Assembly: GCA_021740085.1 (NCBI GenBank)
Contig: JAIPAL010000001.1
Coordinates: 124,001 to 188,000, forward strand
Reading direction: 5' to 3'
Origin: Crocinitomicaceae bacterium
GTDB lineage: Bacteria > Bacteroidota > Bacteroidia > Flavobacteriales_D > Crocinitomicaceae
Length of the DNA: 64,000 nucleotides
Shown: one piece after another, positions 31,101 to 40,268 of the stretch
Layout: the number at the start of each line of letters is the position of its first letter
Numbering within the stretch: position 1 is the first letter of the stretch
Notes under the pieces: model-generated
What the model was told of the DNA's origin: nothing
What the model saw: the letters and a program-made list of their open reading frames with translations, nothing else
The model's database searches: none
Program-made: the position numbers and the translations under genes

Positions 31101-31625
31101 ATGGATGACGTTGAATTGGTTAATGAATGTAAAAAAGGAAATCCTAAGGCTCAAAAAGCGTTATTTGACAAATTTACCCCAAAAATGTTTGTTGTTTGTT
31201 TGCGGTATTTAAAGCAAACAGATCAAGCGGAAGATGCTCTTCAAGATGGCATGATAAAGGTTTTTTCTAAAATAGCAGAGTTTAAAAATGAAGGGGCGTT
31301 GGAAGGGTGGATAAGGAGAATAATTGTAAATACTTGTTTGGATCAAATTAGAAAGAATTTAAAATTTCAAACAGATGTTTCTTTAGGTGATATAGAATAT
31401 AAATTAGAGCATAAAGAGTTTACAATTGAAAACATGATGGCGGAAGACTTGATGAAGATAATTCAAGCAATGCCTCAAGGATATAAGGTGGTTTTTAACC
31501 TTTTTGCTATAGAAGGATATTCTCACCAAGAAATAGCGGCTACTCTCGCGATAAGCGAAAGCACTTCAAAGTCGCAATATTTAAGGGCAAGGGCATACCT
31601 AAGAGATAGAATTGAAAAACGATAA
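31101..31625 (+). CDS. ECF-type RNA polymerase sigma factor
   Basis: Region 2 LFDKFTPKMFVVCLRYLKQTDQAEDALQDGMIKVFSKIAEFKNEGALEGWIRRIIVNTCLDQIRK and region 4 MPQGYKVVFNLFAIEGYSHQEIAATLAISESTSKSQYLRAR. Track ORF begins at GTG 31059; ATG at 31101 is the alternative. Confidence 0.95.
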   Translation: MDDVELVNECKKGNPKAQKALFDKFTPKMFVVCLRYLKQTDQAEDALQDGMIKVFSKIAEFKNEGALEGWIRRIIVNTCLDQIRKNLKFQTDVSLGDIEYKLEHKEFTIENMMAEDLMKIIQAMPQGYKVVFNLFAIEGYSHQEIAATLAISESTSKSQYLRARAYLRDRIEKR

Positions 31626-31631
31626 TACTAA

Positions 31632-32462
31632 ATGGAACAAAACGATCAAATAAAAGAATTTTTCCAGCAACGACTTTCGGATCATCAGGAAGTGGTAAGG
31701 CCAGAAATATGGGCGGCGGTTTCATCTGCGATAGCCACTCCTGTTTTGGTCACTACTGGTATAAGTATTCTTTCGAAAACGTTAATTGGATTGGGCATTG
31801 CCGCATCAGTTATTGTTTCTGCCTATTTGTTGTATTCTTCTGATGAAAAAGTTGTAAAAGCTCCCACTCAGCAAAAGCAGAAAGCGAAAGAAGTTCCATC
31901 TATTCCTAATGAGAATACGCTTGTTCCAATTGAAACGAAAAAGAACGCTATTCCGCTTGTAGTGCTAGAAAACAATGATTTATTAAGCAGTGAGAAAGTC
32001 GTTAATGATGTGAATGACCCACAGATAATTCCTTTTGAATCAGATCAACTTCCAAATACGGATCCTATGCAAGATATGGGAGAGAATGTATCTAATGACC
32101 CTGTTAAATCGAACAATGATTTCATTGTAATGCCACAAGTTGAGAACACAAATGAATCATCCCCTTCACCAGATACGGATCAAGAGTTGAAAGTTGTTTT
32201 GTCGAATGTATTTACCCCAAATGGAGATGGGACAAATGATTACTTATTTATTCAATCGGAAGGGCTGCAAGATTTTAGCGTCGTAATATTGAATCAAGCC
32301 AACAAAATTGTTTATCAGTCTACCGACTCAAAATTTAGTTGGGATGGTAAATTAGCAAGTGGTGACGATGCGCCCGCAGGCAACTATATTTATTTTGTAA
32401 CAGCAAAATCACCCACCGGAAAATCCATCCAACAATCTAGCACCTTGTTTATTCAACGTTAA
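31632..32462 (+). CDS. Anti-sigma-like single-TM protein with a periplasmic gliding-motility/T9SS type-B-like C-terminal domain
   Basis: N-terminal cytosolic ~45 aa, TM ILSKTLIGLGIAASVIVSAYLLY, low-complexity linker, then VVLSNVFTPNGDGTNDYLFIQSEGLQDFSVVILNQANKIVYQSTDSKFSWDGKL..APAGNYIYFVTA (CHU_C-like); 6 bp after the sigma gene. Confidence 0.8.
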   Translation: MEQNDQIKEFFQQRLSDHQEVVRPEIWAAVSSAIATPVLVTTGISILSKTLIGLGIAASVIVSAYLLYSSDEKVVKAPTQQKQKAKEVPSIPNENTLVPIETKKNAIPLVVLENNDLLSSEKVVNDVNDPQIIPFESDQLPNTDPMQDMGENVSNDPVKSNNDFIVMPQVENTNESSPSPDTDQELKVVLSNVFTPNGDGTNDYLFIQSEGLQDFSVVILNQANKIVYQSTDSKFSWDGKLASGDDAPAGNYIYFVTAKSPTGKSIQQSSTLFIQR

Positions 32463-32493
32463 AGGGTTTGCACAAATTCTCATTGACAATTGG

Positions 32494-32501
32494 TACATTT
32501 G
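32494..32501 (+). promoter_or_regulatory. Putative Bacteroidota -7 element TACATTTG
   Basis: Matches TAnnTTTG; 4 nt from ATG at 32506. Confidence 0.45.
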
Positions 32502-32505
32502 ATTG

Positions 32506-33393
32506 ATGATGAAAGTTATTTGCATTCAAAATGCCACAAGAAAATTACGCCAAACGCACAAACGATTTTTACAGGCCTGTAAAGACGATTCAGAGATCGA
32601 GTTTCATCATTACAAGACAGGGTCTGCGAATCACGCCAAAGAATTAGCGGAAAAGGCAAAAGAGAATTGCGATATTCTCTTGGTGATTGGTGGCGACGGC
32701 ACCTTAAATGAAGTGGTGAATGGTTTATGTGCTTCTTCAGGAAAAAAACCAAAGATCTTCTTGCTCCCAGGCGGAACTGGAAATGATTTCCACCGCAATT
32801 TTCTCGCTTCTGATCTTTCAGCACAAAGCCCAAGAAACCTTTTCAGCCAAAAGGGCGAGCCGGTTCACATTGCTTGCTTACAAACAGCTTCTGAAAAGCG
32901 TTATTTTATAAACATTACAGACATTGGCTTTGGTGGGAACGTTGTTCGTGAATTAAAGGAATTAAGAAACAAGTTCGGTTCCGGATTCTCTTATTTTTTA
33001 GCTATTATTCGCACGTTTTTCAAGTACAAAAAACCAGTTTTAACCATAAGCTATAACGGGACCGAAAGGACACAGAAGTTTTTTATGCTAGCGATTTGTA
33101 ATGGTCCGGTATTCGGAAATGGTCTTATTGTCTCTCCGGGAACCAATCCAAGGGAGAACCAATTCGGATTAGTTATTCTTGGAGACGTTTCGCTTTTTGA
33201 TTATTTACGCCACCTGCCAAATTTATGGCGTGGAAAACGAATAAAGCACCCAGAAATTCATTATGAAATAACAGATGAGGTAACTATTTCCTCCTCTATA
33301 GGTGATGTATGCGCCGAAACAGATGGTGAATTCATTGCTTCAACAACCTTTCACGTTTCATTTCATACTGAAATCCTAGAATTCTTAACTTGA
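32506..33393 (+). CDS. Diacylglycerol/lipid kinase family protein (YegS/BmrU-like)
   Basis: LLVIGGDGTLNEVVNGL; FLLPGGTGNDFHRNF; VCAETDGEF. Track ORF starts at TTG 32503; ATG at 32506. Confidence 0.92.
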   Translation: MMKVICIQNATRKLRQTHKRFLQACKDDSEIEFHHYKTGSANHAKELAEKAKENCDILLVIGGDGTLNEVVNGLCASSGKKPKIFLLPGGTGNDFHRNFLASDLSAQSPRNLFSQKGEPVHIACLQTASEKRYFINITDIGFGGNVVRELKELRNKFGSGFSYFLAIIRTFFKYKKPVLTISYNGTERTQKFFMLAICNGPVFGNGLIVSPGTNPRENQFGLVILGDVSLFDYLRHLPNLWRGKRIKHPEIHYEITDEVTISSSIGDVCAETDGEFIASTTFHVSFHTEILEFLT

Positions 33394-33420
33394 TTGTCTT
33401 TCAAGTTTTAAATAAACCCG

Positions 33421-33428
33421 TATATTTG
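33421..33428 (+). promoter_or_regulatory. Putative -7 element TATATTTG upstream of tRNA-Leu(CAA)
   Basis: Exact TAnnTTTG match 18 nt upstream of the mature tRNA 5' end. Confidence 0.45.
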
Positions 33429-33446
33429 CCAACGCTTTTACAAAGC

Positions 33447-33528
33447 GCCCCGGTGGCGGAACTGGTAGACGCGCTGGATTCAAAATCCTGTTCTTTCGGG
33501 AGTGCCGGTTCGATTCCGGCCCGGGGTA
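33447..33528 (+). tRNA. tRNA-Leu (anticodon CAA)
   Basis: GCCCCGGTGGCGGAACTGGTAGACGCGCTGGATTCAAAATCCTGTTCTTTCGGGAGTGCCGGTTCGATTCCGGCCCGGGGTA; type II tRNA with long variable arm. Confidence 0.95.
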
Positions 33529-33530
33529 CA

Positions 33531-33585
33531 AAAAAGCAGAGTGAAAAGCAGAGCGAGAGCGATGTCGTTTACTCTGCTTTTTTTT
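33531..33585 (+). terminator. Rho-independent terminator after tRNA-Leu(CAA)
   Basis: 12-nt perfect inverted repeat aaaaagcagagt (33531-33542) / actctgcttttt (33571-33582) followed by T-run. Confidence 0.75.
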
Positions 33586-33662
33586 CTTCATTCTGTTTCT
33601 CCTATAAAATATGATAGAAAGTCCTTACTTTTGATTTAGTAAATACACCTTTAAGCGTTTGT

Positions 33663-34892
33663 ATGTCAAAGATTATTATTAAAAACATAAAAGGCTTAGT
33701 TCAGGCAAGTGAGGAAACGCCGTCCTTGTTAAAGGGAAAAGAAATGGCGCACCTTCCGATAATTAGTAATGCTTTTATCGCAATGGAAGATCACCGCGTA
33801 ATCGATTATGGAAAAATGGAGGATTGGCAAGGGATCGCTGATTGGAGAGGTGTTGAAATTATAGATGCCGAAGGATGTTTTGTTTTACCTTCTTTTTGTG
33901 ATTCTCATACGCATACCATTTTCGCCTCTTTTAGGGAGACCGAATTTATTGATCGCTTAAAAGGCCTCACCTATGAAGAAATTGCGCAAAAGGGCGGCGG
34001 AATTCTCAATTCTGCTAAAAAGCTGCAAGAAACTTCTGAGGACGAATTATTTAATCAGGCAATCGGTAGAATTGAAAAAATGATTGCGTTAGGAACAGGC
34101 GCCCTTGAAATTAAATCCGGATATGGATTAAACACAAGTTCCGAAATAAAAATGTTACGGGTTATTAAGCGGCTTAAGGCGCATTTTACGATTCCAATTA
34201 AAGCCACATTTTTGGGAGCACATGCTTTTCCACTCGAATATAAATCGAATCAAGAGGGTTATGTTTCAATGATAATTGATGAGATGATTCCCCAAATTGC
34301 TGCAGAAGGACTAGCCGATTTCATCGATGTTTTTTGTGAACGAAATTATTTTTCTGTCGACCAAATGCAACGCTTGTTAATTGCAGGAAAGGCTGCTGGA
34401 TTGACACCAAAAGTGCATGTAAATCAATTTTCTGTTTTGGGAGGGGTAAAAGCGGCAGTCGATTTAGGAGCACTTTCCGTTGATCATTTAGAAGAATTAG
34501 GTGAGGAAGACATCCTCTCTTTGCAATCCAGCACTTGTGTAGCGACGCTTTTACCAGCCTGCTCTTTTTTCTTAGGAATTCCTTTTGGTGATGCAAAAAG
34601 ATTAATGGAAGCGGGTCTTCCGGTTTCTTTGGCAAGCGATTACAACCCAGGATCCTCCCCTAATTATAATTTATTCTTTGTTTGGTCATTGGCTTGTATA
34701 AAAATGAAAATGACTCCTGAGGAAGCTTTTAATGCATTAACTATCAACGCTGCCTATGCAATGGGTTTATCTGAAACTCAAGGTAAAATAAAAATTGGTT
34801 ACGAAGGAAATTTAATTCTAACTAAGCCCGTTCCTTCCTTTGACTATTTGCCCTATTCATTTGGCGAAAATAACATCGCAAGGATCTTTTGA
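33663..34892 (+). CDS. hutI: Imidazolonepropionase
   Basis: VLPSFCDSHTHTIFASFRETEFIDRLKGLTYEEIAQKGGGILNSAKKLQETSE; GALEIKSGYGLN; LASDYNPGSSPN. Confidence 0.95.
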   Translation: MSKIIIKNIKGLVQASEETPSLLKGKEMAHLPIISNAFIAMEDHRVIDYGKMEDWQGIADWRGVEIIDAEGCFVLPSFCDSHTHTIFASFRETEFIDRLKGLTYEEIAQKGGGILNSAKKLQETSEDELFNQAIGRIEKMIALGTGALEIKSGYGLNTSSEIKMLRVIKRLKAHFTIPIKATFLGAHAFPLEYKSNQEGYVSMIIDEMIPQIAAEGLADFIDVFCERNYFSVDQMQRLLIAGKAAGLTPKVHVNQFSVLGGVKAAVDLGALSVDHLEELGEEDILSLQSSTCVATLLPACSFFLGIPFGDAKRLMEAGLPVSLASDYNPGSSPNYNLFFVWSLACIKMKMTPEEAFNALTINAAYAMGLSETQGKIKIGYEGNLILTKPVPSFDYLPYSFGENNIARIF

Positions 34893-34906
34893 CTCATCTT
34901 TACTCT

Positions 34907-34914
34907 TATATTTG
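34907..34914 (+). promoter_or_regulatory. Putative -7 element TATATTTG
   Basis: TAnnTTTG match 6 nt upstream of ATG 34921. Confidence 0.45.
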
Positions 34915-34920
34915 CGTTTT

Positions 34921-36138
34921 ATGATGAAACTAAGCGTCTTGTCCTTATTTATTTTACTCTGCTTTGGCGGAGAAGCCCAAATAGTTAAGCCAGACAATGA
35001 GTTGTTATGGGAGATTACAAGCCCAGGCTCAAAAACAAGGTCCTATTTATTCGGCACCCTGCATTCTAACGATAAAAGAATTTTTCAATTGGCAGACTCT
35101 GTCTATTTTGCGCTAGATAATTCAAGGTGTATTGTTTTAGAAACGGATATTTTTAAGTTTTTTAATCAGCGATCAATTCGCGACGAGAGTAATATTTTGT
35201 TGTATGACAATCAAGGAAATCCTTATACCGGATCAAATGATGCGTCGATAACAAATTATGGTGATGAAAACGGAATGCCACAATTTTTAGACGCGTATTT
35301 TCAGCAATATAGTGCGCTTTCCAGTAAAAAGTTTATTCCCCTCGAAAGCAACAACAGCCAATTGGATTTAATTAAAGACCTGCCTACGTCAGAAAATAAT
35401 TTAATTGTTCCAAAAAGAAAAAGGGATTTAGAAGGACTAACTGAACTTTATCTAAAGGGAGAACTTTATTTTTTAGACCGGTTTATTAGAAAAAACATGT
35501 CAAATGAACCCGGACTTTATGCTTCCATAATTGAAGATAGAAATATGTCAATGGCGATTCGTTTGGACTCTTGTTTAAAAAAAGAGAAGGTGTTTTGTGC
35601 TGTTGGCGCCGGCCATTTGTATGGTAATTTGGGGATGATTCAACTATTAAGAAACAAAGGGTATCAATTAAGATGCGTCCCCGCTATATATTCCGAGTTG
35701 CCAATTAAAGAAAAAAGCAATGTTCAGGCTCTGAAAAGATACGATTTACGTTTACCCGATCAAGGTTTGTTAGTTACATTTCCAGGCAAGCCAGAAGTAA
35801 GCGTGTTGGAGGAAGGTAATATTCAAGCAATATACAAGGAGCTTGGCCAAGGAAATACCTACGTAATCGAAACAATGCCCTTTGATGAAACCTTAAGCTT
35901 TGAGCAATATGCAGCCATCTATATTGCCAGTCCGCCGAACACAAAATATAGGTATGGAGAGTTGGAAGACGGGACCATCTTTTATGAAGGAATTTCAGAT
36001 GTATATCCGGAAGGCTTGCATTGGATTCGTGTTTTAACAAATGGAAAAAAGGTCTTAATTGCCAAAGCTTATGGTGGCAACAAGTTCATGAATTCCAAGC
36101 GAAGTCAATTATTTTTTGATAAAATAGTGTTTGAATAA
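34921..36138 (+). CDS. TraB/GumN-family protein
   Basis: Signal peptide; LLWEITSPGSKTRSYLFGTLHSNDKRIFQLADSV; VFCAVGAGHLYGNLGMIQLLRNKGYQL. Track ORF starts upstream at 34840 inside hutI. Confidence 0.88.
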   Translation: MMKLSVLSLFILLCFGGEAQIVKPDNELLWEITSPGSKTRSYLFGTLHSNDKRIFQLADSVYFALDNSRCIVLETDIFKFFNQRSIRDESNILLYDNQGNPYTGSNDASITNYGDENGMPQFLDAYFQQYSALSSKKFIPLESNNSQLDLIKDLPTSENNLIVPKRKRDLEGLTELYLKGELYFLDRFIRKNMSNEPGLYASIIEDRNMSMAIRLDSCLKKEKVFCAVGAGHLYGNLGMIQLLRNKGYQLRCVPAIYSELPIKEKSNVQALKRYDLRLPDQGLLVTFPGKPEVSVLEEGNIQAIYKELGQGNTYVIETMPFDETLSFEQYAAIYIASPPNTKYRYGELEDGTIFYEGISDVYPEGLHWIRVLTNGKKVLIAKAYGGNKFMNSKRSQLFFDKIVFE

Positions 36139-36168
36139 CGCAAAAAATAGTTAATTTTAGCGAAAAAG

Positions 36169-37296
36169 ATGAAAAGATTAATTACAGATTCTTTCATAGA
36201 TCGCCAATCAAAAAACAAGATAACCATTCTTTCTGGGCCGAAGGGGGCAGGAAAAACTGCTTTTGTTGAATCGGTTTTTTTAGATAGAAAGGTGGACTAT
36301 CAACTAATTGATTTGCGAGAAACGGCTATCCGTTCTGAAATGAATAAATTAACGATCGAAGCCTTAATTTGGTATGTCAACCAAAGTAAACAACTGTTAA
36401 TTTGTGAGGGCGAGCACTTAAAACTTTTACAGCAATTACTAGATGCCGTGTTGGACAAACGGGTTATTACCTCGGTAGTTGTAACGGCATCGAATACGCT
36501 ACAAATTGAATCGGAACTAATCGAAGCGATAGAATACCAAGGATTACATTTCTATTTTCCCCCACCTACATTTTACGAATACATCCAAAACACGAGTTTA
36601 TCGCGTGAATCATTAGGGCTTGAACATCGTTTGGTTTATGGGAATTATCATTCACTCGAATTGCCCGTTGAAAGTAAGAAGGAGGAGCTTAAGGACACCA
36701 TACAAAAAATGCTTGCCACCCAGTTTTCGGCAGAAAACCGGATAAACAAATCGGATGTGCTGATGAAAACATTACTTGTAATGGCCAATCAAATAGGAGA
36801 GCCCTTGTCATACAATCAAATTGCCAGTATTATTGAAGTAGACAATGAAACTATAGAACGTTATATCTCTTTACTTTGCTTGTCGCACATAATCTATAAA
36901 GTACCATGTTATTCTACAGGAAAAACCTATGAGATTCAAAAAAAGAACGTGTATATTTTTCTTGACAACGGCATACGAAACTCCTTGTTAAATAATTTTA
37001 GTGATTTTTCGATGCGAATAGACATTGACAAACTATGGATGAATTGGCTTATTGCAGAAAAAATTAAATGGGATAAATTGAACAGCACGCCTGTACAATA
37101 TTATTTTTGGCGATCACATACCCGCCAACAAGTTGATTTTATTGAGTTTAGACAAAGAGGTGTCTCAGGATACAAGTTTAAATACTCAAAGAAAAAAGGA
37201 TTAAAAACACCCCCATTATTTCAAAAACATTACCCCGAAATTCCAGTTCACACAATAAACAATTTGACTTACATCCCTTTTTTGACTAAATCATAG
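36169..37296 (+). CDS. AAA-type P-loop ATPase with DUF4143-like C-terminal region
   Basis: Walker A LSGPKGAGKTAFVE; winged-helix-like middle; C-terminal YYFWRSHTRQQVDFIEFRQRGVSGYKFKYSKKKG resembling DUF4143/PD-(D/E)XK-like domains. Confidence 0.75.
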   Translation: MKRLITDSFIDRQSKNKITILSGPKGAGKTAFVESVFLDRKVDYQLIDLRETAIRSEMNKLTIEALIWYVNQSKQLLICEGEHLKLLQQLLDAVLDKRVITSVVVTASNTLQIESELIEAIEYQGLHFYFPPPTFYEYIQNTSLSRESLGLEHRLVYGNYHSLELPVESKKEELKDTIQKMLATQFSAENRINKSDVLMKTLLVMANQIGEPLSYNQIASIIEVDNETIERYISLLCLSHIIYKVPCYSTGKTYEIQKKNVYIFLDNGIRNSLLNNFSDFSMRIDIDKLWMNWLIAEKIKWDKLNSTPVQYYFWRSHTRQQVDFIEFRQRGVSGYKFKYSKKKGLKTPPLFQKHYPEIPVHTINNLTYIPFLTKS

Positions 37297-37299
37297 CGC

Positions 37300-40104
37300 A
37301 TGAAATTCACCACCTTTTTGGCAAAAGAAATTAAAACGAATGATTGGTTAAATGAGCACTTAGTGATCGTTTTGCCATCGGAGCGCGCTTCCAAATACCT
37401 TATGGCAGAATTGTCTATGGAATATAATAAGCCAATTTTTGCACCCAAAATGATCACCATTAATGAGTTAGTAAAGGCATATGCGCCGAAACCGATAATA
37501 GACCCATCCAGGCTTCTACTATCACTTTTTAATGCCTATGAAAACATTGAGATTAAAGAACACCAATCCTTTGAGGATTTCTTGTCATGGGGACCAATGC
37601 TACTAAATGATTTTGAAGAAATAGAAAGGTATTTATTAAATCCAACCCAAGTCTTTAAAAACTTAAAATCCATTAAGGAGTTAGAAAGTTGGAATTTAGA
37701 AGGAAAAGAACTAACCGAGGCACAAAAGAAATTCATGGTTTTTTGGGATGTCCTTCCAGAACTATATAGCGAATTACAGTTAATACTTGCGAATAAAGAA
37801 AGAATAAGCGCTGGTATGGCGTATAAAAAGCTAGCCGAAAACACCAATGTTTTGTTTCAACAAGACGCCGAGACCTTTTATTTATTTGCCGGATTTAATG
37901 CCCTCTCAACAGCTGAATTACAACTAATTAACAACGTCCTCAATGCTAAAAAAGGTGCCTTTTATATAGATTCTGACCAGTATTATTTTTCTAACAAGCA
38001 ACATGAAGCCGGGGAGTTTCAACGAAACAACTTAGCGACATTAAACATTGGCGAGGCCTCAAGGATAGAGGATAACATGGCGACGAAAGAAATGAACATT
38101 TCAATTGTTCAGTGCGCTCAACTTACAGGGCAAGTGAAGGTGGCATCTACTGAGTTAGAAAAGCTTTCTAAAAATGACTTAGACGACACATTGGTGCTGT
38201 TAGCAGACGAGACATTAATCAGCGCCTTAATAAAAAATATACCCGCATCAATTGATAAGGCGAACATAACCTTGGGCTTACCATTAAATCAAACCCCGAT
38301 AAAATCTTGGTTGGAAATAATCTTTGATATTCAAGAAAACAAAAACAGGTTTAAAACAAAAGCGATTTATTACAAAGATTTACAACGAATTATCAATCAT
38401 GTTCTGTTTAATTCCTGGTTAAGCGAGTATGAACAGAAACAATTTATATCCATAGAACAAGAGACAATACGTTATAACAAAATTTTCCAAAACCTATCAA
38501 GTTTAAAAATAAATGAAGAAATCCGCGGTTTTTTAAGCTGCTTGTTAGATGATTGGGAAAAAGATTGGAACAGAGCAATAAGCAGTATCCGCAAAATAAA
38601 CACACTTATTCTGAGCAAATTACCGCTACAAAATGATTTCGAAAGGAACATTATATTCGTGTTTGATCAATCGCTAGTAGAATTTCAGTCAATCGTATCT
38701 GAGGGACTGCCTGATTTGAGCTTACGGACATTTAAATTATTATTCAATCAGCATTGGCATTCCAAAAGCATTGCATTTCATGGCAACCCGATTGATGGTT
38801 TACAAATCATGGGTCTTTTAGAAACGAGGTTACTGGATTTTAAACGCATAATTATCCTGGGGATGAACGAAGGAAACCTTCCTCCTACCAATGCGATGAA
38901 CACAATAATTCCGATGGACTTAAGGAAAGGCCTTGGTTTGCCAACAATGAGACACAAACAGGGGATTTTTGCGCAGCATTTTTACCGTTTACTTCATTAT
39001 TGTGAAGAGCTAACACTTACATATACAACGATAGGCGATCAAATTAATGCGGCCGAACCGAGCAGATACTTAAAACAATTAGAATTAGAATTGGTGCGGC
39101 TAAATCCCAAAGCAATTCTTAACAAAAGTTTCTATTTAACCTCTTTTTCTTCCGATGATCATGTAAATGCGAATTTAATAGAAAAGAAACCACAGATAAT
39201 AGAACAATTAAACGCCTATTTTTCAAAGCCTATATCCGCTTCAGCAATAAATAAATACCTCACCTGTCCCTTGGATTTTTATTACCGTTATATCGTGGAA
39301 TTTGGGGAGGAACAAACAGTAATGGAAGATGTTGAGAGTAGTGATTTTGGGACATTTATTCACAGCACCTTAGAAAAACTATTCACCCCTTTTGCACAAC
39401 GCGATAAGGATGCACAATTTATCACCCCGCCACCTAAAGCCTTAACAATTTCCGACGTAGATAAAATGATTATAGATTTCCCTGCGATATTAAGAGCGGA
39501 ATTTATGGAACGGTTTCATAATGATTCAACATTGTTTTCCACCGGAAAAAATCTGCTTAGTTTCGAAATGGCGAATGAAATTGTATTAAAAACATTATTG
39601 TCAGAAAAAGAATACATACTAACCTTAGATGGACCATTGTATATTGAGCAAGTAGAAGCCCTGATGTCCTTAACAGTTCCCGTTGTAATAGATGCTGAAG
39701 TAAAACAAATTCATTTAAAAGGATACATTGATCGAATTGATCGTGTGGGTGACAAATACCGTATTTTAGATTACAAAACAGGTAAGATAGAACCCAAAGA
39801 CCTCGCGTTTAATTTAAAACCTACCGGAATTAAAGCGTCATTCTCCGAAGCAAAACATACGCTTCAACTCACGCTATATTGCCTGCTTTTCAAGGAAAAA
39901 TATAAATTGGAAGCCAATGAAGCGTGCGTTTTCTCTTTAATTACGAGTAAGGGGTATACCCAAGAATTGACAAATAAAAATGGCACCAAAGAGGAGTTAC
40001 AAGAAATATTTCTTGAACTTCTACAAGAAGTGATTTCAGAAACCTATGATTTAGACCTTCCATTCATACATGATGATGGAGCAAAATATTGTAATTACTG
40101 CTAA
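37300..40104 (+). CDS. PD-(D/E)XK nuclease family protein, AddB-like inactivated helicase-nuclease
   Basis: SAINKYLTCPLDFYYRYIVEFGEE; nuclease motif GYIDRIDRVGDKYRILDYKTGKIEP; SF1-like LLETRLLDFKRIIILGMNEGNLPP; C-terminal KYCNYC. Confidence 0.88.
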   Translation: MKFTTFLAKEIKTNDWLNEHLVIVLPSERASKYLMAELSMEYNKPIFAPKMITINELVKAYAPKPIIDPSRLLLSLFNAYENIEIKEHQSFEDFLSWGPMLLNDFEEIERYLLNPTQVFKNLKSIKELESWNLEGKELTEAQKKFMVFWDVLPELYSELQLILANKERISAGMAYKKLAENTNVLFQQDAETFYLFAGFNALSTAELQLINNVLNAKKGAFYIDSDQYYFSNKQHEAGEFQRNNLATLNIGEASRIEDNMATKEMNISIVQCAQLTGQVKVASTELEKLSKNDLDDTLVLLADETLISALIKNIPASIDKANITLGLPLNQTPIKSWLEIIFDIQENKNRFKTKAIYYKDLQRIINHVLFNSWLSEYEQKQFISIEQETIRYNKIFQNLSSLKINEEIRGFLSCLLDDWEKDWNRAISSIRKINTLILSKLPLQNDFERNIIFVFDQSLVEFQSIVSEGLPDLSLRTFKLLFNQHWHSKSIAFHGNPIDGLQIMGLLETRLLDFKRIIILGMNEGNLPPTNAMNTIIPMDLRKGLGLPTMRHKQGIFAQHFYRLLHYCEELTLTYTTIGDQINAAEPSRYLKQLELELVRLNPKAILNKSFYLTSFSSDDHVNANLIEKKPQIIEQLNAYFSKPISASAINKYLTCPLDFYYRYIVEFGEEQTVMEDVESSDFGTFIHSTLEKLFTPFAQRDKDAQFITPPPKALTISDVDKMIIDFPAILRAEFMERFHNDSTLFSTGKNLLSFEMANEIVLKTLLSEKEYILTLDGPLYIEQVEALMSLTVPVVIDAEVKQIHLKGYIDRIDRVGDKYRILDYKTGKIEPKDLAFNLKPTGIKASFSEAKHTLQLTLYCLLFKEKYKLEANEACVFSLITSKGYTQELTNKNGTKEELQEIFLELLQEVISETYDLDLPFIHDDGAKYCNYC

Positions 40105-40129
40105 TAAAATAGTAAGGTGGTGAAATAAA

Positions 40130-40176
40130 AAAAGCCTGAAAAAAAACCAATTTACTTGTTCTTTTTTCAGGCTACT
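40130..40176. terminator. Bidirectional Rho-independent terminator
   Basis: 12-bp perfect inverted repeat agcctgaaaaaa (40133-40144) / ttttttcaggct (40162-40173) between convergent genes. Confidence 0.75.
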
Positions 40177-40268
40177 GCAAGTTAACTAAAACTATGTAAA
40201 GACAAACGTTTTTGTCTTACACTATAATCTCTTGACGCAATCTTTTCTATCAGAGTTGCTTCTTACTA

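Noticed and set aside
33385-33614. Two ORFs over 33385-33614 (68 aa minus, 74 aa plus)
   Set aside because: Both read through tRNA-Leu(CAA) and its terminator; spurious.
36169-37296. AAA/DUF4143 protein considered as a defence-system ATPase
   Set aside because: No toxin, nuclease effector island or mobile-element context beyond the AddB-like neighbour; treated as housekeeping or unknown.
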